Shown: positions 1-6,950 of the stretch, one piece after another
Numbering within the stretch: position 1 is the stretch's first letter
Layout of the letters: each line of letters starts with the position of its first letter
Assembly: GCA_964473285.1 (NCBI GenBank)
Contig: CAYYOI010000017.1
Coordinates: forward strand, 1-30,966
Reading direction: 5' to 3'
DNA from: JBNJGT01 sp964473285
GTDB taxonomy: Archaea > Nanobdellota > Nanobdellia > Woesearchaeales > JACJVW01
Length of the DNA: 30,966 nucleotides
Notes under the pieces: model-generated
What the model saw: only the letters and a program-made list of their open reading frames with translations
Told to the model about the DNA's origin: nothing
Databases searched by the model: none
Translations under genes and position numbers: made by a program

Positions 1-69
1 TAAAATGGTTATGATCAGCTAGAAATCATAATGTTGAAAGGATATCTACACACCCACGCAAACAAAAGC

Positions 70-77
70 TTTATAAA
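70..77 (+). promoter_or_regulatory. TATA-like box of the tRNA-Pro/ribosomal operon
   Basis: The octamer tttataaa lies about 30 nt ahead of the mature tRNA 5' end, the normal distance for an archaeal TBP site. I see no second TATA-like element in the 15 nt between the tRNA and the next start codon, so this box probably drives the tRNA and the protein operon together. Confidence 0.6.
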
Positions 78-103
78 GGGGTTCCTATTCTTCAAACCCA
101 TCT

Positions 104-177
104 GGGGCTGTGGGTTAGCTTGGCTATACTTCCAGGTTTGGGACCTGGTGACCCCAGTTCGAATCTGGGCAGCCCCA
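104..177 (+). tRNA. tRNA-Pro (anticodon TGG)
   Basis: A complete cloverleaf can be folded by eye. The acceptor stem pairs GGGGCTG with CAGCCCC. A D arm starts at about 113. The 17-nt anticodon arm has stem CCAGG/CCTGG and loop TTTGGGA, giving anticodon TGG. A four-base variable region follows, then a T arm with stem CCCAG/CTGGG and loop TTCGAAT, and discriminator A at 177. CCA is not encoded (the next bases are TAC), so it must be added after transcription. No intron is present. The gene ends 15 nt ahead of the eL43 start codon, so its 3' maturation probably also forms the 5' end of the downstream mRNA. Confidence 0.95.
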
Positions 178-192
178 TACGAGTTGATTACT

Positions 193-456
193 ATGGCAAA
201 AAAGAAAAGATTATCCGGCAGCGCCAAGCGTTTTGGTTCAAGATATGGGCGTAGCATACGGGAAAAAGTCGCAAAGATAGAGAAAACTGCACGTATGAAA
301 CACAAGTGCCCATACTGCAACAAGACTAAAGTCCGGCGCCTGAGTGTAGGTATATGGGGCTGCCAAAGCTGTGGATCAAAATTCACTGGTCAGGCATATA
401 CTCCAATCCTTAGAGCTATTGCAAAACCAAAAATAAAAGGACCTGAAGATGGTTAA
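193..456 (+). CDS. rpl37ae: Large ribosomal subunit protein eL43 (L37Ae)
   Basis: This 87-aa basic protein is the zinc-ribbon ribosomal protein of the archaeal/eukaryotic large subunit. A CPYC pair near residues 39-42 and a CQSC pair near residues 57-60 form the C4 zinc site, and the lysine/arginine-rich N-terminus (MAKKKRLSGSAKRFGSRYG) is typical of the family. The reading frame is open further upstream through the tRNA, but the ATG at 193 gives the family's usual N-terminus and length. The stop codon overlaps the start of rpoP by 8 bases, the first of several overlapping junctions that indicate one polycistronic message. No clear Shine-Dalgarno sequence precedes the ATG; the leader is the tRNA trailer. 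Confidence 0.95.
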   Translation: MAKKKRLSGSAKRFGSRYGRSIREKVAKIEKTARMKHKCPYCNKTKVRRLSVGIWGCQSCGSKFTGQAYTPILRAIAKPKIKGPEDG

Positions 457-586
457 ATACAAGTGCTTCGAATGCAACAAAAAAGTTGGTGACGAATTCA
501 CCAGAAAAAGGGTAAGATGCCCATACTGCGGCAGCAAGATACTTTACAAGCAAAGGTCTGTCACGACCAAGCTTAAAGCCAGATGA
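449..586 (+). CDS. rpoP: DNA-directed RNA polymerase subunit P (Rpb12-like)
   Basis: This 45-aa protein starts MVKYKCFECNKKV and has a CxxC pair (C6, C9) and a CPYCG pair (C24, C27), the Rpb12/RpoP zinc ribbon, followed by a short basic tail. The length matches the family (about 44-50 aa). RpoP is a small subunit of archaeal RNA polymerase, needed for stable assembly with the RpoD/L/N platform. The gene overlaps eL43 by 8 bases and overlaps the next gene through an ATGA junction (583-586), so translation is probably coupled. The eL43-rpoP-pcc1-prefoldin order is a known conserved archaeal arrangement. It is easily missed because it is so short. Confidence 0.93.
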   Translation: MVKYKCFECNKKVGDEFTRKRVRCPYCGSKILYKQRSVTTKLKAR

Positions 587-792
587 AATACTCTGCCCAT
601 ATAAGGGTCAGTGATCCACTGGCATACCAGGTATTAAAGCCCGAAGAAACCAGTTTTCACAGGGCAGGCTGGACCATAACAAAAAAAGGCGATATATCAA
701 TAACTGCCCAGGATACAACAGCCCTCAAAGCAATGATCAACTCGGTCTCTAAAGCCCTCAACATAATCGAAAAGACCCGTTCAATACAATGA
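583..792 (+). CDS. pcc1: KEOPS complex subunit Pcc1
   Basis: The 69-aa product fits Pcc1, the small dimerising subunit of KEOPS, which makes the t6A37 modification on ANN-decoding tRNAs with Kae1, Bud32 and Cgi121. Visible support is the size, the pattern of an N-terminal beta strand, a central SFHRAGWTI-like segment, a DISITAQDTTALKAMINS segment (strand then helix) and an amphipathic C-terminal helix, and the position between rpoP and prefoldin beta, where Pcc1 is common in archaea. It overlaps both neighbours through ATGA junctions. The other KEOPS subunits are not in this window. Confidence 0.82.
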   Translation: MKYSAHIRVSDPLAYQVLKPEETSFHRAGWTITKKGDISITAQDTTALKAMINSVSKALNIIEKTRSIQ

Positions 793-1106
793 CTGAAGAC
801 GATATAAAACAGATGCAGTTGCTTGAGCAGAATTTACAGGCATATCTTTCTCAGAAACAACAGTTTCAGGCTCAACTTATCGAGATAAATTCTGCGATTG
901 AAGAACTAGAGCAGGAAAAAGATTCATTCAAGATAATCGGCAATATCATGGTCAAAAGAAAGCCTGAAGACATAAAAAAAGAGCTCCAGGAGAAAAAGGA
1001 AAAGATTGAACTCCGGATAAAATCCCTTGAAAAACAGGAAGATTTAATAAAGAAAAAATCCAAAGAACTTCAAGGCAAAGTAATGCAACAAATGAATGAG
1101 GGATAA
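789..1106 (+). CDS. pfdB: Prefoldin subunit beta
   Basis: The 105-aa protein is almost entirely helical, with heptad-rich N- and C-terminal helices flanking a short beta hairpin (around residues 48-62, containing NIMVKRKPED). This is the prefoldin beta layout. Archaeal prefoldin is a hexamer of two alpha and four beta subunits that captures unfolded proteins with its coiled-coil tentacles and hands them to the thermosome. The start overlaps the pcc1 stop as ATGA, and the stop at 1104-1106 lies one base ahead of the next ATG. The alpha subunit is not in this window. Confidence 0.92.
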   Translation: MTEDDIKQMQLLEQNLQAYLSQKQQFQAQLIEINSAIEELEQEKDSFKIIGNIMVKRKPEDIKKELQEKKEKIELRIKSLEKQEDLIKKKSKELQGKVMQQMNEG

Positions 1107-1107
1107 G

Positions 1108-1347
1108 ATGAGTGACCTTGCAAACATCATAGAGTTTCTTCATGAGCTTGAGGATGATAACACTATACCCCGTAACGTAAAGACTAAGATCACATCTGTT
1201 ATACAGATTCTTGAAGACGAGGGAGACCAGGGCATGAACATAAATCGTGCGCTTGATGAGCTAGAAAAGATATCAAACGATACCAATATGCAGCCTTTCA
1301 CAAGGACCCAGATATGGAATATCGTAAGCCTTCTTGAGAATATCTAG
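1108..1347 (+). CDS. UPF0147 family protein
   Basis: This 79-aa acidic, all-helical protein is of the archaeal UPF0147 type; its molecular role is not known. It begins MSDLANIIEFLHELEDD and ends in a short helix. An upstream ATG at 1096 is in frame, but the ATG at 1108 has a GAGGG Shine-Dalgarno-like motif (1098-1102) at suitable distance and gives the family's usual N-terminus, so I chose it. It follows prefoldin beta by one base in the same operon. Its stop overlaps the stop of the convergent channel gene inside a palindromic CTAG (1344-1347), so the two transcripts have complementary 3' ends. Confidence 0.85.
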   Translation: MSDLANIIEFLHELEDDNTIPRNVKTKITSVIQILEDEGDQGMNINRALDELEKISNDTNMQPFTRTQIWNIVSLLENI

Positions 1348-1904
1348 TTCTTCTTTATTATCTCATGCTTTACCAGTACAGAATTAGGTATGGATATAAC
1401 ATCACCATCCTTAGTTATCAATCGTGTTTCCACCAGATTAAGGTGCTCGATCTTACCCTCTATATCCTTATAACGGATCTTATCACCAACCTTCAAAAAA
1501 CCCTTCTTCTGCAGGCTAAGTCCCGCGAACATATTAGGTATGAAGTCCCTCACACCAAGTAGGAAGGAAACAATCACGATAAGGATTATCCCTGAGGAGA
1601 TTATATACAGTATAGTTGTTGTAAGTCCCAGCTGGTTAAGTGCCATGACGATCACAAAAAAATATATGAGATACATGACTGCGCTCGCAACAAATTCCTC
1701 CAGGGAGAACTCTTTTCCTGTTGCGTTCTTGAATATATGATTCAATTCTATCTCACCAAGAACCCGCTGGACAAGCTTTCCAGCCATCCTTCCGATGACA
1801 AAACCCACCAACAGGACTATAGCTGCAAGTATCAGGTTGAAAAGGAAGCCATCATAAAATGAAGTGGACAAGTCAAACGCCTCAGCTATAAATGTAACAT
1901 TCAT
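1344..1904 (-). CDS. Small mechanosensitive channel (MscS family)
   Basis: The 186-aa protein has three predicted membrane helices (about residues 20-38, 73-93 and 97-120) followed by a soluble beta domain. The third helix runs into IPNMFAGLSLQ, matching the pore-helix/beta-domain junction of MscS, and the beta domain carries VGDKIR, GKIEHLNLVETRL and DGDVISIPNS, the usual MscS signatures. MscS channels open under membrane tension and release solutes during hypo-osmotic shock. The protein is shorter than E. coli MscS (286 aa) because the C-terminal alpha/beta vestibule domain is missing. It has its own TATA-like box and diverges from the rhomboid gene. Confidence 0.88.
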   Translation of the reverse strand: MNVTFIAEAFDLSTSFYDGFLFNLILAAIVLLVGFVIGRMAGKLVQRVLGEIELNHIFKNATGKEFSLEEFVASAVMYLIYFFVIVMALNQLGLTTTILYIISSGIILIVIVSFLLGVRDFIPNMFAGLSLQKKGFLKVGDKIRYKDIEGKIEHLNLVETRLITKDGDVISIPNSVLVKHEIIKKN

Positions 1905-1924
1905 ATCAGTATTAAAGGACGTGC

Positions 1925-1934
1925 ACTATAAAAA
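1925..1934 (-). promoter_or_regulatory. TATA-like box of the MscS-type gene
   Basis: On the minus strand the sequence reads ttttttatag, centred about 25 nt ahead of the ATG at 1904. The spacing implies a leaderless or nearly leaderless message. Confidence 0.5.
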
Positions 1935-1949
1935 ACTTATTGCAAACCA

Positions 1950-1957
1950 ATTTATAT
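1950..1957 (+). promoter_or_regulatory. TATA-like box of the rhomboid gene
   Basis: The octamer atttatat is centred about 26 nt ahead of the ATG at 1979, predicting a leaderless message. It is separate from the divergent MscS promoter. Confidence 0.55.
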
Positions 1958-1978
1958 GACCTGACAGCTTTATGACCA

Positions 1979-2722
1979 ATGGAATCAGAATCACGTTTTG
2001 TCCTCCGTCAATTGAAATTCTTACTGATGCTGCCCATAACCTTAGTTCTTATTTTATTAAAAAAGAGAAATTTGGGAGAATTAAAGAAACCTTTCCATGA
2101 TTTTTGCAGCTTTTTTTTCGAACCAAGAATCACCATTACACTCATAACCGTAAATCTCATCACATATATCCTGCAGTTTTTTCTCCCTGTCCAGCAGTAT
2201 TTCTTCCAACCTGAACACCTATTCACCCTCAATCTGCCGCCGATCATCCTTTCCTGGTTCTTCCATGCAAACCTGGCACATCTTTTCTCAAACATGCTGG
2301 CGCTATACATCTTCGGAAGGATAATCGAATCCTTGTTTCAGGCAAGGATGCTTCTCATCTACTTTGGATCAGCATTCATAGCAAGCAGTGTCTCAGCTCT
2401 TGCAGGACAAGGTGGAATCGGAGCATCAGGGGCCATAGCAGGCCTGATCTCAGCAGCAATCCTCATAAGACCTTTTTATCTCACCTACCTTATTGCAGGC
2501 ATACCAATCCCAATAATCCTTATCGGATGGACTGCAATCCTTGCAGACGCAAGCGGAATAATCCATCCAGATCCTGCAAGCAATATTGGCCATTTTGCAC
2601 ACATAGGTGGGTACCTTGCAATAACAATCCTGGTATTCATCCTGAATAAGAAAGAAAGAAAGTTGATGAAGCTAGGCGCAATCATCAACATTATATTTGC
2701 CTTAGCACTCTTACTTCTGTAA
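1979..2722 (+). CDS. Rhomboid family intramembrane serine protease
   Basis: The 247-aa membrane protein carries the rhomboid catalytic features. HANLAHLFSNM (residues 96-106) is the HxxxN oxyanion region, GIGASGAIAGL (147-156) contains the nucleophile Ser150, and NIGHFAHIGG (202-211) contains the partner His, most likely His208. Six or so membrane helices fit a core rhomboid. An extra hydrophobic segment at residues 11-27 precedes the core. Rhomboids cut single-pass membrane proteins within or near the membrane; the substrate cannot be inferred here. The gene ends 12 bases inside the convergent alaS gene. Confidence 0.92.
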   Translation: MESESRFVLRQLKFLLMLPITLVLILLKKRNLGELKKPFHDFCSFFFEPRITITLITVNLITYILQFFLPVQQYFFQPEHLFTLNLPPIILSWFFHANLAHLFSNMLALYIFGRIIESLFQARMLLIYFGSAFIASSVSALAGQGGIGASGAIAGLISAAILIRPFYLTYLIAGIPIPIILIGWTAILADASGIIHPDPASNIGHFAHIGGYLAITILVFILNKKERKLMKLGAIINIIFALALLLL

Positions 2723-5230
2723 TTTACCCAGGTCATCCAAGAAACGCCTGATGGTCTTTGGAACATGCTGAGGTTGTGTCTTCAGAACTTCCGCAGCTCG
2801 TGACAGTGCATCATTATCATATTCCTCAGTACTTGCCAGCTCATAAGACTCAAGAGGTTTGCCCTTCTTCTCAGCTTTCCTGGCTTTCTTCCACAAGGAA
2901 AAAAGTTCCTCAGCACGTGCAGGTACCTGTGATTCCTTAACACCCAGCAGTGAAGCAGCTTCCGCAAGAACATCTTTAGTATCCTCATCAACTTTTTCAG
3001 CAGCAATCCCAGCAGTAAAAGTTATCCTGACAATCCCATCCTGTATCTTAGTCGCTTTCAGGATCCGTATAGGTCCTACTTCTCCGGTATGTTTAAGGTG
3101 TGTCCCACCACATGCCTCTACATCAAGACCTGAGACATCAACAATCCTGACATTTTTTCCAGGCACTGCACCTCCCTGGTAGATACCCATTCCATATTCA
3201 CGCTCTGCATCACGCTTATCCATGAAGTAAGTCTCAATAGTAAGATCCTTATTCACGATGTCATTGGCAGTATCCTCAATTCTCTTCAGCGATTCATCAC
3301 TGATAACCTCATAATGGGTAACATCCAGATGCGCCTTTTCCTGGGACTTCTTTGCTCCAGCCTGGTTTATATGCCGCCCTAAAACATGCCGTGCTGCATA
3401 ATTCACGATGTGAGCCGCTGTATGATGCTGTGCAAGCTGTCTACGCCGTTCCCATTCTACAACTCCCTTGACAGAATCCCCTTCCTTGAAATCAGGTTTT
3501 CCCGCAAGCTTATGTACGATAACTGACCCTTGCTTGAACACATCAGATACTTCGATTCCGTTGATTGTCCCAAGATCATGCAATTGCCCTCCTGAAGTAG
3601 GATAGAATACAGTCTTATCAAGCACCACATACTCATCAATTATTTTCTGTACCTCTCCTTCGAACTCAAGCAGTTCATAATCATCAAAATACAAGGCTTT
3701 AGTCTCTTTTATTCCTGACAGGTCAAGCTGCATCTCCTTTTGTGTTGCATGTTCCTGCTTTGGAGCATTGTGACGCTCAGCAACCTTGCCAAAGAAGTTT
3801 GACGGCACCTCAATCTCTTTACCTCTCTTTTGTGCCTCTTCAACAACCATGTATGGGCTTATTCCCTGGCTATCATAAAGCTGTATTAGCTTCTCTTCAC
3901 CAATATCACTATCTATTATCCTGTCAACAACAGCCTTCATGTTCTGTTTTGTTGCCTCGTACTTCTTTCTCTCGTGATCAAGAATCTGCCCAACCTCTTC
4001 CATACCTTCCTTCAGCTCAGGAAAAACTGGTTCAAGTTCCTCAGCATGCAAACGGCAAACATCCGCTAGCCTTATATCCCAGCCGTATTCATCCACAAAA
4101 CTCAAAGCACGCCTTACAAGGATCCGGAGATTATAACCCCCACCAACATTTGAAGGCAAAGCTCCGTCATGCAAAGCAAAAAGCAGTGTTCGCGCATGAT
4201 CAGCTATACTGAAGATACCAGACAAAGGAAGCACCTTTTTCTTGAGTTCAGATACAGACAAGCCTATCTTTTCAGCCACATCCTCCCATGCCTTATCTAT
4301 ATCTTCAACCTCATCTATATTAAGCATAGCTGACAAAGGAATGAACTTTTTCATGACTTCCTCATCAATCTTAAGATCAGTCTTTTCAAGCAGGTAATCC
4401 ACAACTTTAGGATACACTGCCTGGTGCTGGGTTGGTGTCACCTGTGAGAACCAGGCATTCCGCTCCATCCCCATCCCCATATCAAGCACCTTGATATCAA
4501 GCCCTTTTGTAGTTCCATCAGCCTGCTGTTCATACATCATGTATACCTGATTACCAAGCTCCACCCCTCGTGAGAAATATTCCATGCAGGGTCCGAAATT
4601 GCCTCCACCAGCCCATGCATCCTCATGGAATGTGATTTCGCTGAAAGGAAGACCAAGCCCTTCTTTCAACCACTTCAATATATCTTCAAAAACCTTGTCC
4701 TGATCCCATTCTTCTGGAGAGACAAACATGTGCTGTCCAATCATAACAAAACCTGTCTGATGGCTTGCTGTAATCCCTATGTTTTCTATATCAGAAAACC
4801 GGATGCTGAATTGCGGTATAACAAGCCTTTTTGCAGGTGGCTCCACCTCCCCGCTTATTACATAAGGCTGGAAAGCAGCAATTGATGCCATCACAAAATC
4901 AGCCGTTGGATTCCACCGCGCAACGACAGGATAACGCTCAATAGGTGTATAGCCCAAATCCTTAAACATTGCACAAAACTCTCTCCACACATCAACATAA
5001 GATAACGCCCTTTTGCAAGGGTTATCCTCAAACAGCCGAAACCCTCCTGAACAAGCAGGATCACCGCATACTGTCCTGTCCTCGTGTATTGTCCAGAAAA
5101 AGATACCGCACTCAGGACATTGCTTTCGCATGTATCCGTGCTTCTTCAAAACATCAGTTGCATAATAACGATCAGGATCTTCACTAGCCTTTTTCTTGAA
5201 TTCGCGTTTTAGTTCTTTATCAGTCTTCAT
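2711..5230 (-). CDS. alaS: Alanyl-tRNA synthetase, archaeal type
   Basis: The 839-aa enzyme charges tRNA-Ala. An N-terminal zinc-binding stretch (C38, C41, C55, C60) is the archaeal AlaRS signature. The class II catalytic core follows, with motif-like segments RWNPTADFVMASIAAFQP and a GGNFGPCMEYF region near residues 208-218. The editing domain that clears Ser-tRNA and Gly-tRNA has both metal-binding motifs: HTAAH (603-607) and CGGTH (707-711). The C-terminal part after residue 745 is short and helical, so the total is slightly below the usual 890-920 aa of archaeal AlaRS. A TATA-like box about 27 nt ahead of the ATG points to a leaderless transcript. The 3' end overlaps the rhomboid gene. 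Confidence 0.97.
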   Translation of the reverse strand: MKTDKELKREFKKKASEDPDRYYATDVLKKHGYMRKQCPECGIFFWTIHEDRTVCGDPACSGGFRLFEDNPCKRALSYVDVWREFCAMFKDLGYTPIERYPVVARWNPTADFVMASIAAFQPYVISGEVEPPAKRLVIPQFSIRFSDIENIGITASHQTGFVMIGQHMFVSPEEWDQDKVFEDILKWLKEGLGLPFSEITFHEDAWAGGGNFGPCMEYFSRGVELGNQVYMMYEQQADGTTKGLDIKVLDMGMGMERNAWFSQVTPTQHQAVYPKVVDYLLEKTDLKIDEEVMKKFIPLSAMLNIDEVEDIDKAWEDVAEKIGLSVSELKKKVLPLSGIFSIADHARTLLFALHDGALPSNVGGGYNLRILVRRALSFVDEYGWDIRLADVCRLHAEELEPVFPELKEGMEEVGQILDHERKKYEATKQNMKAVVDRIIDSDIGEEKLIQLYDSQGISPYMVVEEAQKRGKEIEVPSNFFGKVAERHNAPKQEHATQKEMQLDLSGIKETKALYFDDYELLEFEGEVQKIIDEYVVLDKTVFYPTSGGQLHDLGTINGIEVSDVFKQGSVIVHKLAGKPDFKEGDSVKGVVEWERRRQLAQHHTAAHIVNYAARHVLGRHINQAGAKKSQEKAHLDVTHYEVISDESLKRIEDTANDIVNKDLTIETYFMDKRDAEREYGMGIYQGGAVPGKNVRIVDVSGLDVEACGGTHLKHTGEVGPIRILKATKIQDGIVRITFTAGIAAEKVDEDTKDVLAEAASLLGVKESQVPARAEELFSLWKKARKAEKKGKPLESYELASTEEYDNDALSRAAEVLKTQPQHVPKTIRRFLDDLGKLQK

Positions 5231-5252
5231 GCTCTAAATGTAAACCAAAATG

Positions 5253-5262
5253 CTATTAAAAT
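5253..5262 (-). promoter_or_regulatory. TATA-like box of alaS
   Basis: The minus-strand sequence gattttaata is centred about 27 nt ahead of the alaS ATG at 5230, the spacing seen at other leaderless starts in this window. Confidence 0.45.
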
Positions 5263-5272
5263 CTACCGGTAT

Positions 5273-5281
5273 GTATATAAA
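5273..5281 (+). promoter_or_regulatory. TATA-like box of the PUA gene
   Basis: The sequence gtatataaa is centred about 27 nt ahead of the ATG at 5304. It supports that ATG over the in-frame ATGs at 5250 and 5271, which would lie ahead of or inside the promoter. Confidence 0.6.
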
Positions 5282-5303
5282 TCTCCACCCACCCCGTCAT
5301 ATC

Positions 5304-5756
5304 ATGAAGTACCAGATCCTCAGCAAGAAAAAAGCAAAGAAGATCAACGATATGATTGAGAACCAATGGGGAACCCGCCTGGATGACTCTTATGTATTTC
5401 TCGAGAATGAAGGAGATATTTTCATAACTTCCCGCGCAATAGAAGACATTCCTTTCGAAAACCTCAGGGTCAATGCAGTTGGATTGTATATTGCTGAGAT
5501 CAAGCATAACTCCATCAGGTTAAGCATTGAAGGCTCCCAGCTTATAGGCCCTTCTGCCACGCGTAATGTCTTGGAGATCCAACCCGAAAATGTAAAGGCA
5601 TGGGTCAAAGGAGAAGATATCCCTGCTGATTCAATGGAAGGATTCGTAATAATAAAATCCGGAGAAGATTATTTAGGCTGCGGAAAAGCAAAAGACAACA
5701 AGGTCTTAAACTTCGTCCCGAAAGCCCGAAGGGTCAAGGAAACCCACATTGAATAG
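5304..5756 (+). CDS. PUA-domain protein, NIP7/NOP2-associated type
   Basis: This 150-aa protein has an N-terminal alpha/beta part (1-90) with the segment IRLSIEGSQLIGP, and a C-terminal PUA-like domain (about 90-145) beginning VLEIQPENVKAWVKGEDI and ending FVPKARRVKE. The arrangement resembles small archaeal proteins grouped with NIP7 and with the C-terminal domain of NOL1/NOP2 rRNA methyltransferases (COG3270-like), which are expected to bind rRNA during ribosome assembly. No methyltransferase domain is present. The start was chosen because a TATA-like box sits about 27 nt upstream and MKYQILSKKKAKKIND is a natural N-terminus. The fold assignment is fairly secure; the exact role is inferred. 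Confidence 0.72.
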   Translation: MKYQILSKKKAKKINDMIENQWGTRLDDSYVFLENEGDIFITSRAIEDIPFENLRVNAVGLYIAEIKHNSIRLSIEGSQLIGPSATRNVLEIQPENVKAWVKGEDIPADSMEGFVIIKSGEDYLGCGKAKDNKVLNFVPKARRVKETHIE

Positions 5757-5850
5757 CTACTCTTTAAGATTTACTCAAAACATAAGCGACACTTTAGAAT
5801 AAATGCTCATAAATTCAAAGAGTGCCACTATAAAGTAATAAATAAAAACA

Positions 5851-5858
5851 GTTATATC
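5851..5858 (+). promoter_or_regulatory. TATA-like box of the decayed gene
   Basis: The octamer gttatatc is centred about 26 nt ahead of the ATG at 5881, the spacing of the functional leaderless genes here. The preceding bases 5757-5850 hold no gene; I see only a weak 7-bp inverted repeat (actcttt at 5759-5765, aaagagt at 5817-5823). Confidence 0.45.
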
Positions 5859-5880
5859 TCTCACAGATATTCCGCTTATT

Positions 5881-6189
5881 ATGAAAAAGCTTCAGGAGAT
5901 TTACTGCTCAATAGCAGACACTTACGATATGAGTATCAGACATGCAAAAAAAATCCTAGGCAAAGAAGAAATGCAATCCTTTCTGTAAGATAATGCTTCT
6001 TTGATAGAGCAATATGACTCACGTTTCAGACTCGAAGATAAAGTATCTCTCGTAAACCTTAATATAAACCCACGAATCGCAAACATTTTCTCATGTGATG
6101 TTTATAACATATTTTTCTATTCTCAACTGAATGTATCATATCATGACATACTACAAAAACCAGACATTCTTACAAGGATGAATTCTTAG
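5881..6189 (+). pseudogene. Broken gene of unknown family, in-frame stop after 35 codons
   Basis: From the ATG at 5881 a 35-codon frame (MKKLQEIYCSIADTYDMSIR...) ends at TAA 5986-5988. The same frame then stays open for another 66 codons to 6189, through a segment that reads like protein (IEQYDSRFRLEDKVSLVNLN...). A TATA-like box at the standard distance marks 5881 as the original start. The simplest reading is a gene inactivated by a nonsense mutation, with further frame damage downstream. I do not recognise the family. The segment is visibly more AT-rich than its neighbours. An alternative is that the 35-aa frame is a genuine small protein. Confidence 0.5.
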
Positions 6190-6293
6190 AGCTTAAGGCA
6201 ACCCTCATTGTCCCTGAGGAAGCCATATCCTATTACAATAAACGTGTAAAGCCGAACATACTGCGAGATGTTAGATTACAAATCAAAAAATAA
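6147..6293 (+). pseudogene. Coding remnant in a shifted frame
   Basis: An open stretch of 48 codons after a TGA at 6144-6146 contains the protein-like run EFLELKATLIVPEEAISYYN and ends in TAA at 6291-6293. It has no start codon at its head and lies in another frame from the preceding remnant, so it may be the frameshifted continuation of the gene that began at 5881, or a piece of a neighbour. The family is not recognised. Confidence 0.35.
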
Positions 6294-6339
6294 TGGATAA
6301 ACGGGCGCATCCGGAAAAGAATAAAAAGGTATACTGATT

Positions 6340-6531
6340 GAAAATTTGTATGGTGCAAACACAATTAACAATCAGTATGAAGTTGAGTTGCACAAACAGA
6401 TCTAAAAGAGATACAGGAAGCAAAACAGATGTATCTTTCATTCCTGGAAGATGTGACTGAATACACAAAATCAAGTAAATCAAGAGTATCAAAAAAAAGA
6501 ATATTTGAAATTTCTCAAAAAAAAATAGAAA
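6340..6531 (+). pseudogene. Third coding remnant, frameshifted near 6400
   Basis: One frame reads ENLYGANTINNQYEVELHKQ and stops at TAA 6403-6405. A second frame takes over at 6399 with DLKEIQEAKQMYLSFLEDVT and continues KSSKSRVSKKRIFEISQKK up to the A-rich run near 6520. A one-base change near 6400 would join them into a lysine-rich helical protein. There is no start codon or promoter at the head, so I read it as a decayed gene; the family is unknown. Confidence 0.35.
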
Positions 6532-6534
6532 GAT

Positions 6535-6858
6535 CTATTCAGCGAATTCCTCTAAAGCCTCTTTCACATAAGACATGTGCACCAGTGAAGGTCCGCCACC
6601 CATAAGCACTGCAACCCATGCAATCTCCAGTATCTCTTCTTTAGTAAACCCCTTGTCTAATGCATTTTTCGTATGCAATGCTATACAACCCTTACACTGG
6701 GATTTTATTGAGATACCCAACGCAACAGCTTCCTTAATCTTGGAAGATACCTTCCCATCCTTTTCAACAGCCTCCATGAATGGGCTGAATGCTTTTGTCT
6801 GTTCACTATCTCCAAGATAGCCGAATAGTTCATTGATCTTTTGTAGTTCCTCTTTCAT
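6535..6858 (-). CDS. AhpD-like carboxymuconolactone decarboxylase family protein
   Basis: The 107-aa all-helical protein carries the AhpD-type redox motif CKGCIALH (C55, C58, H62) followed by KNALDKGFTKEEILEIAWVAVLMGG, the CMD-family signature. AhpD-like proteins use the CxxC cysteines in thiol-disulfide exchange and peroxide defence; the physiological partner here is unknown. A GTG at 6867 is in frame, but the ATG at 6858 has a strong AGGTGG Shine-Dalgarno (6864-6869) five bases upstream, so I prefer it. It lies downstream of the CcdA/thioredoxin fusion on the same strand, which supports a shared thiol-redox role. Confidence 0.88.
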   Translation of the reverse strand: MKEELQKINELFGYLGDSEQTKAFSPFMEAVEKDGKVSSKIKEAVALGISIKSQCKGCIALHTKNALDKGFTKEEILEIAWVAVLMGGGPSLVHMSYVKEALEEFAE

Positions 6859-6881
6859 CTTTTCCACCTTTTATCCTTGCT

Positions 6882-6950
6882 TTATGGGTTATTCATTAAT
6901 CTTTCGTCAAGTATTGCCAGGGCTCTACCAGCTTCCCAATTTTGCATCAT
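6882..6950 (-). CDS. Possible 22-aa microprotein between two redox genes
   Basis: A frame of 22 codons (MMQNWEAGRALAILDERLMN...) begins in an ATGA overlap with the stop of the CcdA-like gene and ends ahead of the AhpD Shine-Dalgarno. It fills most of what is otherwise a 79-90 nt gap inside an apparent operon. Its coupled start is the only positive sign. It could equally be a chance frame or a vestige. Confidence 0.22.
   Translation of the reverse strand: MMQNWEAGRALAILDERLMNNP

Noticed and set aside
31..192. Upstream extension of the eL43 reading frame through the tRNA gene
   Set aside because: The extension would translate the tRNA itself. The ATG at 193 gives the normal eL43 N-terminus and length.
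3742..4212. 156-codon open frame on the strand opposite to alaS
   Set aside because: It lies entirely inside a well-supported AlaRS gene, has a skewed His/Gln/Pro-rich composition, and has no promoter or recognisable motif.
5759..5823. Inverted repeat actcttt/aaagagt as a terminator or mobile-element end
   Set aside because: Only seven base pairs, 51 nt apart, in A/T-rich sequence, with no T-tract directly after it and no direct repeats or transposase.
5986..5988. In-frame TAA read as recoding (readthrough or alternative code)
   Set aside because: All clearly functional genes here use TAA as stop, and the same stretch shows further frame damage, so decay is the simpler explanation.
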